Shown here: positions 41,766 to 58,175 of the stretch, piece after piece
How the letters are laid out: every line of letters starts with the position of its first letter
Position numbering within the stretch: position 1 is the first letter of the stretch
Source: Mycolicibacterium sphagni
Lineage (GTDB): Bacteria; Actinomycetota; Actinomycetes; Mycobacteriales; Mycobacteriaceae
Length of the DNA: 64,000 nucleotides
Direction: 5' to 3'
NCBI RefSeq assembly: GCF_002250655.1
Contig: NZ_NOZR01000005.1
Coordinates: 1 to 64,000 of the forward strand
Made by a program: the position numbers and the translations under genes
Notes under the pieces: model-generated
What the model was told of the DNA's origin: nothing
The model's input: the letters and a program-made list of their open reading frames with translations, nothing else
Databases searched by the model: none

Positions 41766-43184
41766 TTAGTGGTCGTCCTCCCCGATTCGGTGCACATGAA
41801 TCAGATTGGTCGAGCCTACTGTGCCCGGCGGGGCACCCGCGACGATGATGACCAGGTCGCCGCGCTTATAGCGGCCGAGCTCCAGCAGCGACTGGTCGAC
41901 CTGCCGGATCATCTCGTCGGTCGACTGCATGTGCCCGACGATGAATGTCTCGGTGCCCCAGGTCAGTGCCAGTTGGCTGCGTACCTCGGGCAACGCGGTG
42001 AACGCGAGCAGCGGCAGCGGGGTATGTAGCCGGGCAAGCCGTTTCACAGTGTCGCCGGACTGGGTGAACGCCACCAGCGCTTTGGCGTCCAGCCGCTCGC
42101 CGATGTCACGGGCCGCATAGGAGATGACGCCGCGCTTGGTGCGGGGCACGTGGGTCAGCGGCGGGGCGGCCGTCGTGTTCTCCTCGACCGCACCGATGAT
42201 CCGCGCCATCGTCCGCACAGACTCCAGCGGGTACTTGCCGACCGACGTCTCCCCGGAGAGCATCACCGCGTCGGCACCGTCGAGCACGGCATTGGCGACG
42301 TCGGACGCCTCGGCGCGGGTGGGCCGGGAGTTCTCGATCATCGACTCCAGCATCTGGGTGGCCACGATCACCGGTTTGGCGTTCTCCCGGGCCATCTGGA
42401 TGGCCCGCTTCTGCACCAGCGGAACCTCTTCGAGCGGCAGCTCGACACCCAGATCGCCACGCGCCACCATGACGGCGTCGAACGCCAGCACGATCGCCTC
42501 GAGGTTGTCGATCGCCTCGGGCTTCTCCAGCTTCGCGATCACCGGGACCCGGCGGCCGACCCGGTCCATCACCTCGTGCACCAATTCGACGTCAGCGGGT
42601 GACCGGACGAACGACAGCGCCACCAGGTCCACACCGAGGCGCAGCGCGAACTCCAGGTCCTCGATGTCCTTCGTGGACAGCGCCGGCACCGAGACGTTCA
42701 TACCGGGTAGCGACAGGCCCTTGTTGTTGCTGACCGGGCCGCCTTCGGTCACGCTGCACACCACGTCGTCACCGTCGATGTGCTCGACGACCAGCGCCAC
42801 CTTGCCGTCGTCGATCAGCAGCCGGTCGCCGGGTTGGGCATCCTTGGCCAGCTGCTTGTAGGTGGTCGACACCCGGTCGTGATCGCCTTCGTAGTCCTCG
42901 ACGGTGATCCGCACGGTCTCGCCACTGGCCCAGTACGTGGGGCCGGCGGCGAAGCGGCCGAGCCGGATCTTGGGACCCTGCAGGTCGGCGAGGATGCCGA
43001 CGGCGCGGCCAGTGACATCGGATGCGTTGCGAACGCGTTTGTAGGCGGCCTCGTGGTCGACGTAGTCGCCGTGGCTGAAGTTCAGGCGCGCGACATCCAT
43101 GCCCGCCTCGACAAGAGCTTTGACCGATTCATCGGTGCTGGTAGCCGGGCCGAGGGTACAGACAATCTTGCCGCGTCTAGTCAC
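41766..43184 (-). CDS. pyk: pyruvate kinase
   Basis: A 472-residue pyruvate kinase (same length as in M. tuberculosis), last step of glycolysis. Signature IAKLEKPEAIDNLEAIV with the catalytic Lys, MVARGDLGVELPLEEVP for metal binding, and TRAEASDVANAVLDGADAVMLSGETSVGKYP. GTG start with TATGCT 8 nt upstream, a leaderless arrangement. Followed by tesB after 12 nt. Confidence 0.97.
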   Translation of the reverse strand: MTRRGKIVCTLGPATSTDESVKALVEAGMDVARLNFSHGDYVDHEAAYKRVRNASDVTGRAVGILADLQGPKIRLGRFAAGPTYWASGETVRITVEDYEGDHDRVSTTYKQLAKDAQPGDRLLIDDGKVALVVEHIDGDDVVCSVTEGGPVSNNKGLSLPGMNVSVPALSTKDIEDLEFALRLGVDLVALSFVRSPADVELVHEVMDRVGRRVPVIAKLEKPEAIDNLEAIVLAFDAVMVARGDLGVELPLEEVPLVQKRAIQMARENAKPVIVATQMLESMIENSRPTRAEASDVANAVLDGADAVMLSGETSVGKYPLESVRTMARIIGAVEENTTAAPPLTHVPRTKRGVISYAARDIGERLDAKALVAFTQSGDTVKRLARLHTPLPLLAFTALPEVRSQLALTWGTETFIVGHMQSTDEMIRQVDQSLLELGRYKRGDLVIIVAGAPPGTVGSTNLIHVHRIGEDDH

Positions 43185-43192
43185 AACGCCTC

Positions 43193-43198
43193 AGCATA
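43193..43198 (-). promoter_or_regulatory. -10 hexamer TATGCT for pyk
   Basis: TATGCT is followed by 8 nt and the pyk GTG on the minus strand. Gives pyk a promoter separate from gltD, whose stop is 68 nt upstream. Confidence 0.4.
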
Positions 43199-43252
43199 GT
43201 CGCGGTTCACGGGCATCTCGACCGATACAGATCCCGGTGGACGGCTGTTCAC

Positions 43253-44744
43253 TCAGCCGACAGCCAACGGCAATTGGTGCGGCCGCACCGGCTCCGGCAG
43301 ATCGGACTCCCCCATCAGAAACGCGTCCACCGCATGGGCGGCGGCGCGGCCCTCGGCGATCGCCCACACCACCAGGGATGCGCCCCGGTGAGCGTCACCG
43401 CAGACGAACACCCCGGGTGCGTCGGTCTGCCAATCCGATCCGCAGCTGATCGCCCCGCGCGGGCTCAGCGCGATGCCGAGGTCGTCGAGCAGCGTCATGT
43501 GTTCGACACCTTCGAACCCGATGGCCAGCAAGGCGAGATCGCAAGGGATATCCAGTGAGTCACCGACAGGCGTGATAACGCGGCGGCCGTCGATGCGTTC
43601 GACCTTCACCTCGGCGATCTGCATGGCACGCAGGTTGCCGTCCTCGTCACCGACGAATCGCTGGACCGCCACCTGGTAGTGGACGGTGCCCCCTTCGGCG
43701 TGCGCCGGCGAGCTGCGAAGCACCAAAGGCCATGTCGGCCATGGGGATAGCTCGTCGTTGCGGACGTCCGGCGGTTGCGGGTTGTAGTCCAGCTGGGTCA
43801 CCGATGCCGCGCCCTGCCGGTGCGCGGTTCCCAGGCAGTCGGCGCCGGTGTCGCCGCCGCCGATGATCACCACGTGCTTGCCCTTGGCCGAGATCTCCGA
43901 CGGTCCGTCGCCCTCACATTCCCTGTTGGCCGGGACCAGATGCTCCATCGCCAGGTGCACGCCCTTGAGGTGGCGGCCCTCGACGTCGTTGTCCCGGCCG
44001 CGCAACGCCCCGACGGCCAGCACGACAGCGTCGAACCGGTTGCGCAGCTCCTCCACCGAGAGGTCTACTCCGACCTCGCATTCGGTGACGAAACGTGTTC
44101 CCTCGGCGCGCATCTGGGCCAGGCGTTGGTTGAGGGTGGACTTCTCCAGTTTGTATTCGGGGATGCCGTAGCGCAGCAGGCCGCCGAGGCGGTCGTCACG
44201 TTCGTAGACGGTGACGTAGTGTCCCGCGCGGGTGAGCTGCTGGGCGGCAGCCAGTCCGGCAGGCCCGGAGCCGACGACGGCGACGCTCTTGCCGGTGCCG
44301 ATCGCGGCCGGTTGGGCTTCGACGATGCCCAGTCGCCAGGCCTGGTCGACGATCGTGTTCTCGATGCGTTTGATCGTCACGCTGCCACCGGTCTGCTCGT
44401 CGGAGATCGACAGCACGCACGCCGCCTCGCAGGGTGCCGGGCAAAGCCGGCCGGTGAATTCGGGAAAGTTGTTGGTGGCGTGCAAGCGTTCACTGGCGGC
44501 ATCCCAGCGGCCGCGGCGGACAAGGTCATTCCACTCCGGGATCAGGTTGCCTAACGGGCAGCCTGCAGTTCCGGAGTGACAGAACGGGATTCCGCAGTCC
44601 ATGCAGCGGCGCGCCTGCTGGGATACCTCGCTGGCGCGATCCTTGGGGTCCTGGCGTTCGTAGACTTCTCGCCAGTCGCCGACCCGCTCGTCGACGGTGC
44701 GCTTGGTGGCCTCGATCCTGGGAACCTTCAGAAATCCGGTGGGG

Positions 44745-44752
<8 letters not shown>
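43253..44752 (-). CDS. gltD: glutamate synthase (NADPH) small subunit
   Basis: A 499-residue FAD/NADPH subunit that feeds electrons to GltB. The N-terminal domain has cysteines for two low-potential [4Fe-4S] clusters ([31 protein letters not shown]); then [13 protein letters not shown] (FAD) and [13 protein letters not shown] (NADPH). Start at GTG 44752 ([12 protein letters not shown]) with GGAGG 6 nt upstream; it overlaps the gltB end by 8 nt. In M. tuberculosis gltBD lie elsewhere. Confidence 0.96.
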
Positions 44753-49307
<4,555 letters not shown>

Positions 49308-49476
49308 TCCACGCTCCTCCGCGGTCGGTCATGCGGCGGGATAGCTGGCGCGCGCGATGCGCTGAATTGTGGCCTTGCCGCAGTCTGACGTGTGATGTCC
49401 GGGACTGCGCCGGCCCGATGATTCGGCGCGAAATTGCGTCGCACCGAGTTCCGAGTGTATCAGCGAGAGCGGGTGA
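49308..49476 (-). promoter_or_regulatory. gltB promoter and leader region
   Basis: Candidate -10 TACACT (49454-49459, minus strand) would give a leader of about 140 nt. The leader has a CGCAGTC/GACTGCG hairpin (49379-49385 with 49403-49409, 17-nt loop). I found no convincing GlnR box by eye. Confidence 0.3.
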
Positions 49477-49863
49477 CTACCGACTGATAAGAGTGGGGAC
49501 CAGCGGGAAGCCGGGCACGTTGCGGACCACCGTCCAACTGATCGCGGCGACCACGATCGTGACGATCGCGGGTCCGGGAAACAGCCGCTCCCCCCGGCTG
49601 ATCCGCCAGACCAGCCAGATGGCCAGCAGCGGCAAACCAACGAGAAGGAACACGTTGTCGACGACGGCGGCGCCCATGTCACCGTGCAGCAGGTCGTGGG
49701 TCATCCGTAGGCCACCGCAGGCTGGGCAGTTCCAGCCGGTGAGGAGCCGGAATGGGCAGGGCGGGAACATCGTGCCGGGGCGGTGCGGGTCGACGACGCC
49801 GACGTAGGTCAGGGCGCCGATCGCCGCGGCGCCCGTACCAATCGCAGTGGCGCTACGTTCCAT
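49477..49863 (-). CDS. DUF2752 membrane protein
   Basis: A 128-residue protein with three membrane spans and the DUF2752 signature NCPACGGLRMTHDLLHGD (CPxCGxTR type). Position and size match Rv1616. The Cys pair suggests metal or redox chemistry, but the function is unknown. It overlaps the upstream TM2 gene by 11 nt. Confidence 0.85.
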   Translation of the reverse strand: MERSATAIGTGAAAIGALTYVGVVDPHRPGTMFPPCPFRLLTGWNCPACGGLRMTHDLLHGDMGAAVVDNVFLLVGLPLLAIWLVWRISRGERLFPGPAIVTIVVAAISWTVVRNVPGFPLVPTLISR

Positions 49864-50239
49864 CGCGCAGGGGGCGGCCCTGCGGGTCGCGCACCTTGTC
49901 GGTCAGGATCAGAATGCTGTCGATGATGCCCCAGATGACAGCACCGATCCCGCAGGTGACAAGCCCGACGAGGAGCTGCGCGATGCCGAGCCCGGTGTAG
50001 CCCAGATAGATGCGGCCGATGCCGACGAGGCCTAACAGGCCGAGCAATTGCAGCAACCCGGCGACGACCTTGGACTTGTCCGACAGCGGCTCACCAGTGA
50101 TCGGATGCCGGCCGTAGGGTGCGGACGGGTCGCTGTAGCCGCCCGCCGCCGGATACTGCGGCGGCAGCGGGTAATTGGACGGCGGCGGATAGTTGGGCGG
50201 CGGAACGCCTTCCGTGCCTCCGAACTGCGACTCTGTCAT
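49853..50239 (-). CDS. TM2-domain membrane protein
   Basis: A 128-residue protein with a Pro/Tyr-rich N-terminus (about 50 residues) and a TM2 domain (LGLLGLVGIGRIYLGYTGLGIAQLLVGLVTCGIGAVIWGIIDSILIL), two spans joined by a tight turn. Counterpart of Rv1615. ATG 50239 (MTESQFGG); a GTG at 50245 adds two residues. Function unknown. Confidence 0.85.
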   Translation of the reverse strand: MTESQFGGTEGVPPPNYPPPSNYPLPPQYPAAGGYSDPSAPYGRHPITGEPLSDKSKVVAGLLQLLGLLGLVGIGRIYLGYTGLGIAQLLVGLVTCGIGAVIWGIIDSILILTDKVRDPQGRPLRDGT

Positions 50240-50268
50240 GCCCACAGCATGCCAGAGCGGAGCCCAAC

Positions 50269-51699
50269 CTAGAAGGGTGGCGCGGGGCCCGCTTTGATGA
50301 TGAGCCCGGGCTTGCGTTCCGCCCGGTTCCGGGCTCGTTCGTTGGCGACGTGGTGAGCGCGGTTCTGCCGACGGGTGGTCCGCCGCCCAGGCATCATCAC
50401 CGAGCGGTCACCGCAGCGGTGGACTGCCGGAGGCGGCGTCGCGGGCGCGCCCGTGGGCGTCATCAACGCGGGAAACAGCAGGATGCTCCCCGGAGTCGTC
50501 ACATAGGTCTCGCCGCTGGGAAGTGTCCAGATCACGGTGCCGTCCGCGAGCTGTTGGTCCTTCCAACCCCAGAAGGTTTTCAAAATGTGGTGTTCGCGGC
50601 AGAGTGCTTTGAGGTTGGACGCGTGTGTCGGGCCGTCGGGCCACGGGACTGTGTGGTCGATGTCGCACTTGGTGGCGGGTTTGTCGCACCCGGGTGCGCG
50701 GCACGTCAGGTCGCGGGCGCGCACGAAGTCGGCAAGCGCCCGGGACGGGTGGTAGCTGGAGTCGGGCGGCGCGTCGATGGGAACGATCAGCGGGCGCTGG
50801 CGCGCCGTCGCTTTGAGTTCGGCCAGCAGTTCGGGCGAGATAAGCTCCCCGGTGTCGAGCAGATAAGCCGGCTTGGCGGCAGCACCGTTGAGCGTCGCCT
50901 GATCGGCAACGACATGGATGACAACCGAACCCGTCTTCATTTTGCTTGCCGCACAATCAGATTGGCCGCAGCGGCAGGCAAGCCCGTCGACACCAGTGCC
51001 GAATGTCCCAAGCGCGTCGGAGCGACGTTCGCCGACAGTTCGCGGATCGTCATCGCAGACTGACTTCGCCATAACGTTGAGCCGCTTGTCGAGGGCCGCA
51101 CCGTCGGCGACCGACAGCCGCGCCGACAGATCCACATAGCCGTCGGCCGATTCCCAGAATGTGACGTCACGTTCAGTGGCGCGATCCTGAGTTCGCCTCA
51201 CCGCATCAGGGTCGTGTTGAAACACGATGTCGTCGATCTCATTGGCGAGCTTATTGCGGGTCATCGACGGCCAGCGGGCAACGACGGCGGCCAGCTCGGC
51301 GTCGACCTCGGCCATGGCGTCGGAATCGGTGATGAGGTGAGTGCGGAAGACGATCGTCTGATACAGCCGGCAGTCGATATCGCCAGTCTCGAAGACAGCG
51401 GCGACCGCTGGCAGCCTCAGCATGGCCAGCGCGTAGTTCATGTAGCTGTTGGCCTTGCTCAAGCTCAGCCGCATTGCTGCGGCTATTTCGGCACCGACCG
51501 CCGCCCAAGTGTCGACGGCCCAGTCCTCGCGCTCACCCCGCTCTTGGCGGCGCAGTTCGAAGATGTCGGCGATCACCCGCAGCCGGCCGGCCGCAGCCTG
51601 ATTCTCCAGTCGCGAAAAGCTGGTGAGCCGGACGAACAGGCCGCGCGACTCATCCGTTTCGGATGGCTCGAAATACTCGGCGGGCCAGTGATCGAACAT
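50269..51699 (-). CDS. 13E12-family protein: DUF222 plus HNH endonuclease domain
   Basis: A 476-residue member of the mycobacterial 13E12 repeat family: N-terminal helical DUF222 (about 20-330) and C-terminal HNH nuclease domain with two zinc-binding Cys pairs/His ([24 protein letters not shown]...CREHHILK). Such proteins occur in many copies per genome and some are thought mobile; their biological role is unresolved. Start ATG 51699 ([10 protein letters not shown]). It lies between the TM2 gene and lgt, an interval that is closed in M. tuberculosis. Confidence 0.9.
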   Translation of the reverse strand: MFDHWPAEYFEPSETDESRGLFVRLTSFSRLENQAAAGRLRVIADIFELRRQERGEREDWAVDTWAAVGAEIAAAMRLSLSKANSYMNYALAMLRLPAVAAVFETGDIDCRLYQTIVFRTHLITDSDAMAEVDAELAAVVARWPSMTRNKLANEIDDIVFQHDPDAVRRTQDRATERDVTFWESADGYVDLSARLSVADGAALDKRLNVMAKSVCDDDPRTVGERRSDALGTFGTGVDGLACRCGQSDCAASKMKTGSVVIHVVADQATLNGAAAKPAYLLDTGELISPELLAELKATARQRPLIVPIDAPPDSSYHPSRALADFVRARDLTCRAPGCDKPATKCDIDHTVPWPDGPTHASNLKALCREHHILKTFWGWKDQQLADGTVIWTLPSGETYVTTPGSILLFPALMTPTGAPATPPPAVHRCGDRSVMMPGRRTTRRQNRAHHVANERARNRAERKPGLIIKAGPAPPF

Positions 51700-51749
51700 A
51701 CATTCGATTGTGCCACCGGGGTGTGACAATTTCCCGCGCTGAAGCGGAC

Positions 51750-53027
51750 TCAGTCGCGGTGGACTTCCACGCCCCACAGCACACGTCGTACGACTGCACG
51801 GAAGTCGCGGCGCTGGAGTGCCGGCTCGGGCTCGGGCTCGGGCTCGGGCTCAGGTTCGGGCTCGGGCTCAGGTTCGGGAGCTGGCTCGGGCTCCGGCGCA
51901 GGTTCGGGCGCGGGCTCAGGCTCCGGAGCTGGCTCGGGCGCAGGTTCGGGTTCGGGCTCGGGCTCGGGCTCAGGCTCCGGAGCTTGCTCCGGCTCGGGCT
52001 CCTCGACATCACCCGCGGCGGCCGCATCTTCGGAGTCGTGCTCGGCGGCCAAAGACACCGCCGCGGCAATACCGCCACCTGTCGCGACGGCCACCAAGTC
52101 CTCGGCCATCTTCTCGGCAGGTGATTCCTCGGCGGCCTCGTCGGGCTCACCTTCGGCCTGCTTGCCGGCCAGCGAGGATGGATCTTCGCGGCCCTTGGGC
52201 GCCAGCAGGATGTAGACGATCGCGCCAATGAACACGAAGACCGACGTGAACGAGTTCACCCGGATACCGGCGATGTGCGTCGCGGTGTCATCACGCAACA
52301 GCTCGACCCAGAACCGGCCTATGCAGTACGCGGCCACATACGAGGCGAACAGGCGACCGTGGCCAATCTTGAAGCGCCTGTCGATCCAGATCAGAAAGCA
52401 GAACACCGCCACGTTCCACAGCAACTCGTACAGGAACGTCGGCTGAACCACCGCGGCGACCTGCCCCGTCGACACTCCGTCGAGCGAATGCACGTCGACC
52501 ATCCCCGACGAATCCCGCCGGTAGAAGATCTCCATCCCCCATGGCAACGTGGTCTCGCGTCCGTACAACTCTTGGTTGAAGTAGTTGCCCAGCCTCCCGA
52601 TCGCCTGCGCAAGGATGATTCCCGGCGCAATCGCGTCGCCGAACGCCGGCAGCGGAATGCCCCTGCGCCGGCAGGCAATCCACGCACCTACACCGCCCAT
52701 GGCGACAGCGCCCCAAATACCGAGGCCGCCGTCCCAGATCCTCAGCGCCGCGCCGATGCCCGCGCCGCCCTCCGCGAAATACGTTCTCCAGTCGGTCATC
52801 AGGTGATACAGCCGGCCACCGATGAGGCCGAACGGAACCGCCCACAATGCGATGTCGTAGATGACACCTTGCTCGCCGCCCCGCGCCGCCCAACGGCGGT
52901 CACCGATCACCAGCGCGGCGATGATGCCCGCGATGATGCATAACGCGTAGGCCCGAATCGGGACCGGTCCCAGATGCCAGACACCCTGCGGCGGGCTCGG
53001 GAAATAAGCCAAGACGGTTGTCGTCAC
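51750..53027 (-). CDS. lgt: prolipoprotein diacylglyceryl transferase with Glu-Pro repeat tail
   Basis: A 425-residue Lgt, which moves diacylglycerol from phosphatidylglycerol to the lipobox Cys of prolipoproteins. Seven spans; catalytic region [14 protein letters not shown] and [16 protein letters not shown], with the later [12 protein letters not shown]. Beyond about residue 270 the protein has a long cytosolic tail ending in Glu-Pro/Ala-Pro repeats (about 345-405), also seen in M. tuberculosis Lgt. GTG start overlaps the trpA stop (GTGA), so it is the last gene of the trp operon. Substrates in this window include LivK and the family 3 binding protein. Confidence 0.95.
   Translation of the reverse strand: MTTTVLAYFPSPPQGVWHLGPVPIRAYALCIIAGIIAALVIGDRRWAARGGEQGVIYDIALWAVPFGLIGGRLYHLMTDWRTYFAEGGAGIGAALRIWDGGLGIWGAVAMGGVGAWIACRRRGIPLPAFGDAIAPGIILAQAIGRLGNYFNQELYGRETTLPWGMEIFYRRDSSGMVDVHSLDGVSTGQVAAVVQPTFLYELLWNVAVFCFLIWIDRRFKIGHGRLFASYVAAYCIGRFWVELLRDDTATHIAGIRVNSFTSVFVFIGAIVYILLAPKGREDPSSLAGKQAEGEPDEAAEESPAEKMAEDLVAVATGGGIAAAVSLAAEHDSEDAAAAGDVEEPEPEQAPEPEPEPEPEPEPAPEPAPEPEPAPEPAPEPEPAPEPEPEPEPEPEPEPEPEPALQRRDFRAVVRRVLWGVEVHRD
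51824..52004. repeat. hexanucleotide repeat encoding the Lgt Glu-Pro tail
   Basis: A low-complexity run of GGCTCG/GGTTCG/GGCTCA-type hexamers on the plus strand, reading as alternating Glu-Pro and Ala-Pro on the minus strand. Likely to vary in length between strains by slippage. Confidence 0.85.
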
Positions 53028-53832
53028 GAAGCAGACACCTTCTGTCGTACGCCTACAGCCAGCTCTTCGGTCAGCGTCCGCACTGCCGCCAACCCGTCGG
53101 TCAGGGCAGACACCAACGCCGAACCCACGATCACCCCTTCGGCGAACGCCGCGATCTCGGCAGCCTGCTCACGCGAGCGCACCCCCAGGCCGACCCCCAC
53201 CGGAATGTCCGAGATCTGCTTGACCCGCCCCACCAGTTCGGGCGCGGCACTGGACACGACGTCGCGCGCACCGGTGACGCCCATGGTCGATGCCGCGTAG
53301 ACAAAGCCCCGCGAGGCCTCCACAGTTTTGGCCAGTCGCTCCGGGGTCGACGACGGCGCCACCAGGAAGATGCGGTCCAAGTCGTGGGCCTGAGAGGCCG
53401 CCAGCCACTCTTCGGCCTCGTCGGGAATGAGGTCCGGCGTCACCATGCCCAGCCCTCCGGCAGCCGCAAGGTCACGTGACCAGGCGTCAATCCCGTAGTG
53501 CAGCATGAGATTCCAGTACGTCATGACGACGGCGTTACCGCCAGCGGCACTGATCGCCTCCACCGCCCGCAGGGTGTCGCGCACGCGGACGCCACCTTGC
53601 AGCGCCGCTTCCGTCGCGGTCGCGATCACCGGCCCATCCATTCCTGGATCGGAGTACGGAACGCCGACTTCGATGATGTCGCAACCGGATTCGACCATCG
53701 TCACCATCGCGTCGATCGACAGATCGACGGACGGATAGCCCGTCGGCAGGTAGCCGATCAGGGCGGCGCGACCCTCATCGCGGCACGCCCCGAAAATCGA
53801 CCCCAGCCGACCCGACTGGCTGTGCTGAACGG

Positions 53833-53836
<4 letters not shown>
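53024..53836 (-). CDS. trpA: tryptophan synthase alpha chain
   Basis: A 270-residue TIM-barrel subunit cleaving indole-3-glycerol phosphate to indole. Catalytic Glu in [17 protein letters not shown] and Asp in this loop; phosphate site [12 protein letters not shown] 53836 overlaps the trpB stop (ATGA), in line with the alpha-beta complex. Confidence 0.96.
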
Positions 53837-55104
<1,268 letters not shown>

Positions 55105-55107
55105 GAC

Positions 55108-55926
55108 TCAGCGGGCGGGTTTCGGGCAGGAGGGATGCGCTCCTGCGGTCACCAGGTCAGCGACGGCGCTACGCGGATCCCCACTGGTGACCAGACCTTC
55201 ACCGACCAGCACGGCGTCCGCCCCCGCACCGGCGTAGGCCAGCAAATCACCGGTCCCCCGAACTCCCGATTCGGCGACCCGGATGACGTCGGACGGCAGG
55301 CCCGGCGCGATCCGCGCGAAGCAGTCCCGGTCGACTTCCAAAGTCTTGAGGTTACGGGCGTTCACTCCGATGACCTTGGCCCCGGCCTGCAGTGCCCGGT
55401 TGGCTTCTTCCTCGGTGTGCACCTCGACCAGCGCAGTCATGCCCAACGACTCGGTGCGCTCCAACAGCGACTCCAGTGCCGGCTGCTCGAGTGCCGCCAC
55501 GATCAGCAGCAGCATGTCGGCACCGTGCGCCCTGGCCTCGTGAATTTGGTACGGCCGGACGATGAAGTCCTTGCGCAGCACCGGGATTCGCACGGCAGCG
55601 CGCACCGCGTCTAGGTCAGCCAGCGAGCCGTGGAAGCGACGCTCCTCGGTCAGCACGCTGATCACGCGGGCTCCGCCGCTCTCGTAGGCGCGGGCCAACT
55701 CGGCAGGATCGGCGATGTTGGCGAGCTCGCCTCGGGATGGGCTGGCACGCTTCACCTCGGCGATGACGGCGATGCCTGGTGCGCGCAACGCGGCCAGCAC
55801 ATTCAGCGGGGCCGGAGCCGCCTCGGCAGCGGCCTTGACCTCGGCTAAGGGAACGATCGCCTCACGAGCGGCAACGTCTTCGCGCACTCCCTCGATGATG
55901 GAGTCGAGCACGCTTGCCGAACTCAT
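55108..55926 (-). CDS. trpC: indole-3-glycerol phosphate synthase
   Basis: A 272-residue [17 protein letters not shown] (catalytic Lys) and [31 protein letters not shown] are the diagnostic motifs. Start ATG 55926 ([13 protein letters not shown]). The 78 nt between it and the TIGR02234 gene show no gene I accept. Single-domain form, not fused to trpF. Confidence 0.96.
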   Translation of the reverse strand: MSSASVLDSIIEGVREDVAAREAIVPLAEVKAAAEAAPAPLNVLAALRAPGIAVIAEVKRASPSRGELANIADPAELARAYESGGARVISVLTEERRFHGSLADLDAVRAAVRIPVLRKDFIVRPYQIHEARAHGADMLLLIVAALEQPALESLLERTESLGMTALVEVHTEEEANRALQAGAKVIGVNARNLKTLEVDRDCFARIAPGLPSDVIRVAESGVRGTGDLLAYAGAGADAVLVGEGLVTSGDPRSAVADLVTAGAHPSCPKPAR

Positions 55927-56004
55927 GCGAACCGGATCCCTTCTAGCGCCCTGACGATCTCGCTGATGTCTTGTGAAGGGTAGTCGTAGTAGGTGACGCA
56001 TACC

Positions 56005-56601
56005 TCACCGACCCTCGGTGTCGATGTGTCGCTCGGTGGGATCGACTCCCTCGTCCAGGGCGTCCCACATGCCCCGCTCAGATAGGGCCGGGTCGGCATC
56101 CTCACTGCGAGCGATGCTGCGGCGCACCGAAGGGGCTGCGTATTTGGCCGTGGCCTGCCGTCCGGACCCCGCAGAGCGCATCAGCAGGAAGGCGGCGACC
56201 AACGCGCACACCGCGGCGGCGACGGTCAGTCCGGCACCGACGTAGTGCCGGTCGCTTGCCACCAGGGACGCCACCGGAAGCTGGGCCAGCTCGGCGGCTC
56301 GCGGACCGACGTCGGGCATGACGATCAGGCTGACGCCGAGGTAACCGAGCAGCAGCGTCACCACGGCCACCAGCACCGCGACCGCGCGCAGGGCCCATCC
56401 CCGCACAGCCAGCCCGGCCACCGCAGCCGCCAGCAGCAGTACCGCCAGCGGCAGCAGGGCGTTAGACCAGCTGGCGCCGGTCAGCGTGATGCTCTTGGGC
56501 TGGCCCAGGCCGTCGAATGACGTCACCGACACCCACACCATCCGCGACGCCACCCACAGCAGCAGCGCCGACACCACCAGCAGTAGCTGGCCGACGCGCA
56601 T
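56005..56601 (-). CDS. TIGR02234-type membrane protein of the trp operon
   Basis: A 198-residue protein with four membrane spans (about 5-22, 45-65, 70-95, 120-145) and an acidic cytosolic tail. Actinobacterial trp operons regularly hold such a Trp-associated membrane protein (Rv1610); function unknown. ATG overlaps the trpE stop by one base (TGATG). Confidence 0.87.
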   Translation of the reverse strand: MRVGQLLLVVSALLLWVASRMVWVSVTSFDGLGQPKSITLTGASWSNALLPLAVLLLAAAVAGLAVRGWALRAVAVLVAVVTLLLGYLGVSLIVMPDVGPRAAELAQLPVASLVASDRHYVGAGLTVAAAVCALVAAFLLMRSAGSGRQATAKYAAPSVRRSIARSEDADPALSERGMWDALDEGVDPTERHIDTEGR

Positions 56602-58121
56602 CACGGCGCGCCCAGCGTCTCGGCAGCTGCGATCGCGCTCAACACCGCCTTGGCCTTGTTGGACGCCTCGGTGTACTCGTACGGGCCGTTGGAGTCGGCC
56701 ACCACGCCACCGCCGGCCTGGACATAGGCGGTGCCCTTGCTCATCAGAGCCGTGCGGATGGCGATCGCGAAATCGGCATTGCCGGCGAAGTCCAGGTAGC
56801 CGACGACGCCGCCGTAGAGGCCGCGGCGGGTCTTCTCCACCTCTTCGATGAGCTCCATGGCCCGCACCTTCGGCGCGCCGGTCAGGGTGCCGGCCGGAAA
56901 ACAGGCGGTGACGGCGTCCAGGGCTGTGCGTCCTTCGGCCAGCAGGCCGGTCACCGTGGAGACCAGGTGCATGACGTGGCTGTAGCGCTCGATGTGGCTG
57001 TAGTCCTCCACGCGCACGGTGCCCGGCACACACACCCGGCCCAGGTCGTTGCGACCGAGGTCGACGAGCATCAGGTGTTCGGCGCGTTCCTTCTCGTCGG
57101 CCAGCAGCTCCTTTTCCAGCAGCTGGTCTTCTTCCTCGGTCTGACCACGCCACCGGGTCCCGGCGATCGGATGCGTGGTAGCCCAGCCGTCCTTGACCGT
57201 CACCAATGCTTCCGGGCTGGAGCCGACGATCGAAAAGGCCGTCCCCCCAGCCTCATCCGGGATATGCAGCAGGTACATGTACGGGCTGGGATTGGTGACC
57301 CGCAGCATCCGATACACGTCGATGGGGTCAACGGCGGTGTCCATCTCGAAGCGCTGCGACGGCACCACCTGGAAGGCCTCGCCGGCCTCGATCTCCTTGA
57401 CCAGTCGCTCGACGATCGCGCTGTACTCCTCAGGTGTGCGCTGCGAGCGGTGCTGCGGTTGCGGCCGGGAGAAGGTCGCCACGCTGGAGTGCTGCGGCTG
57501 GCTCAGGGCTTCGGTCATCACGTCGAGGCGGGCGACGGCGTCGTCGTAGGCCCAGTCGACACGCTCGTCAGTGCCGTTCCAGTTCACCGCGTTGGCGATG
57601 AGCGTGATGGTGCCCTCGTGGTGGTCGACGGCGGCCAGGTCCGTCGCCAGCAGCAGCAGCATGTCGGGCAGCCCGAGGTCGTCGACTACCAGCTCGGGCA
57701 GCCGCTCCAGACGGCGGACGAAGTCGTAGGCGAAGAACCCCACCATGCCGCCCGAAAGCGGGGGCATGCCGGCCAGCGGCCCGGTGGACAGCAGAGCCAT
57801 GGTCTGGTGCAGCGCCTGCAGCGGATCCCCACCCGTTGGCGCGTCCCGCGGGGTGGTGCCCAGCCAGACAGCCTGGCCGTCACGCACCGTCAGCGCCGAG
57901 GGCGCACCGGCCCCGATGAACGACCAGCGAGACCAGGAACGCCCGTTCTCGGCGGATTCCAGCAGGAAGGTTCCAGGCCGGTTGGCGGCCAGTTTCCGGT
58001 ACGCCGACAACGGTGTCTCGCTGTCCGCGAGCACCTTGCGGGTCACCGGCACGACGCGATGTTCGGCGGCCAGCGCACGAAACTCCTCGCGTGTGGTGGT
58101 GGCGGCGAGGTTGGATTGCAC
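56601..58121 (-). CDS. trpE: anthranilate synthase component I
   Basis: A 506-residue chorismate-using enzyme, first step of tryptophan synthesis. The feedback-site region [18 protein letters not shown] and the catalytic regions [42 protein letters not shown] and [18 protein letters not shown] are all conserved. GTG start 58121 ([14 protein letters not shown]) with GGGAGG 8 nt upstream. Only 54 nt separate it from the divergent bcp, leaving no room for a leader-peptide attenuator. The glutamine amidotransferase subunit is not in the window. Confidence 0.96.
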   Translation of the reverse strand: MQSNLAATTTREEFRALAAEHRVVPVTRKVLADSETPLSAYRKLAANRPGTFLLESAENGRSWSRWSFIGAGAPSALTVRDGQAVWLGTTPRDAPTGGDPLQALHQTMALLSTGPLAGMPPLSGGMVGFFAYDFVRRLERLPELVVDDLGLPDMLLLLATDLAAVDHHEGTITLIANAVNWNGTDERVDWAYDDAVARLDVMTEALSQPQHSSVATFSRPQPQHRSQRTPEEYSAIVERLVKEIEAGEAFQVVPSQRFEMDTAVDPIDVYRMLRVTNPSPYMYLLHIPDEAGGTAFSIVGSSPEALVTVKDGWATTHPIAGTRWRGQTEEEDQLLEKELLADEKERAEHLMLVDLGRNDLGRVCVPGTVRVEDYSHIERYSHVMHLVSTVTGLLAEGRTALDAVTACFPAGTLTGAPKVRAMELIEEVEKTRRGLYGGVVGYLDFAGNADFAIAIRTALMSKGTAYVQAGGGVVADSNGPYEYTEASNKAKAVLSAIAAAETLGAP

Positions 58122-58162
58122 GGATACATCCTCCCAGACCCGCCGGCCCGATTTGACCGGCG

Positions 58163-58168
58163 TAGCCT
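58163..58168 (+). promoter_or_regulatory. -10 hexamer TAGCCT for leaderless bcp
   Basis: TAGCCT, 7 nt, then ATG 58176. Lies in the short divergent region shared with trpE. Confidence 0.5.
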
Positions 58169-58175
58169 GCACCCC

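Noticed and set aside
55923..56105. 60-codon frame between the TIGR02234 gene and trpC, ending in an ATGA overlap with trpC
   Set aside because: The only start codons lie deep inside the upstream gene; not clearly protein-like over its length. The ATGA overlap is intriguing but insufficient.
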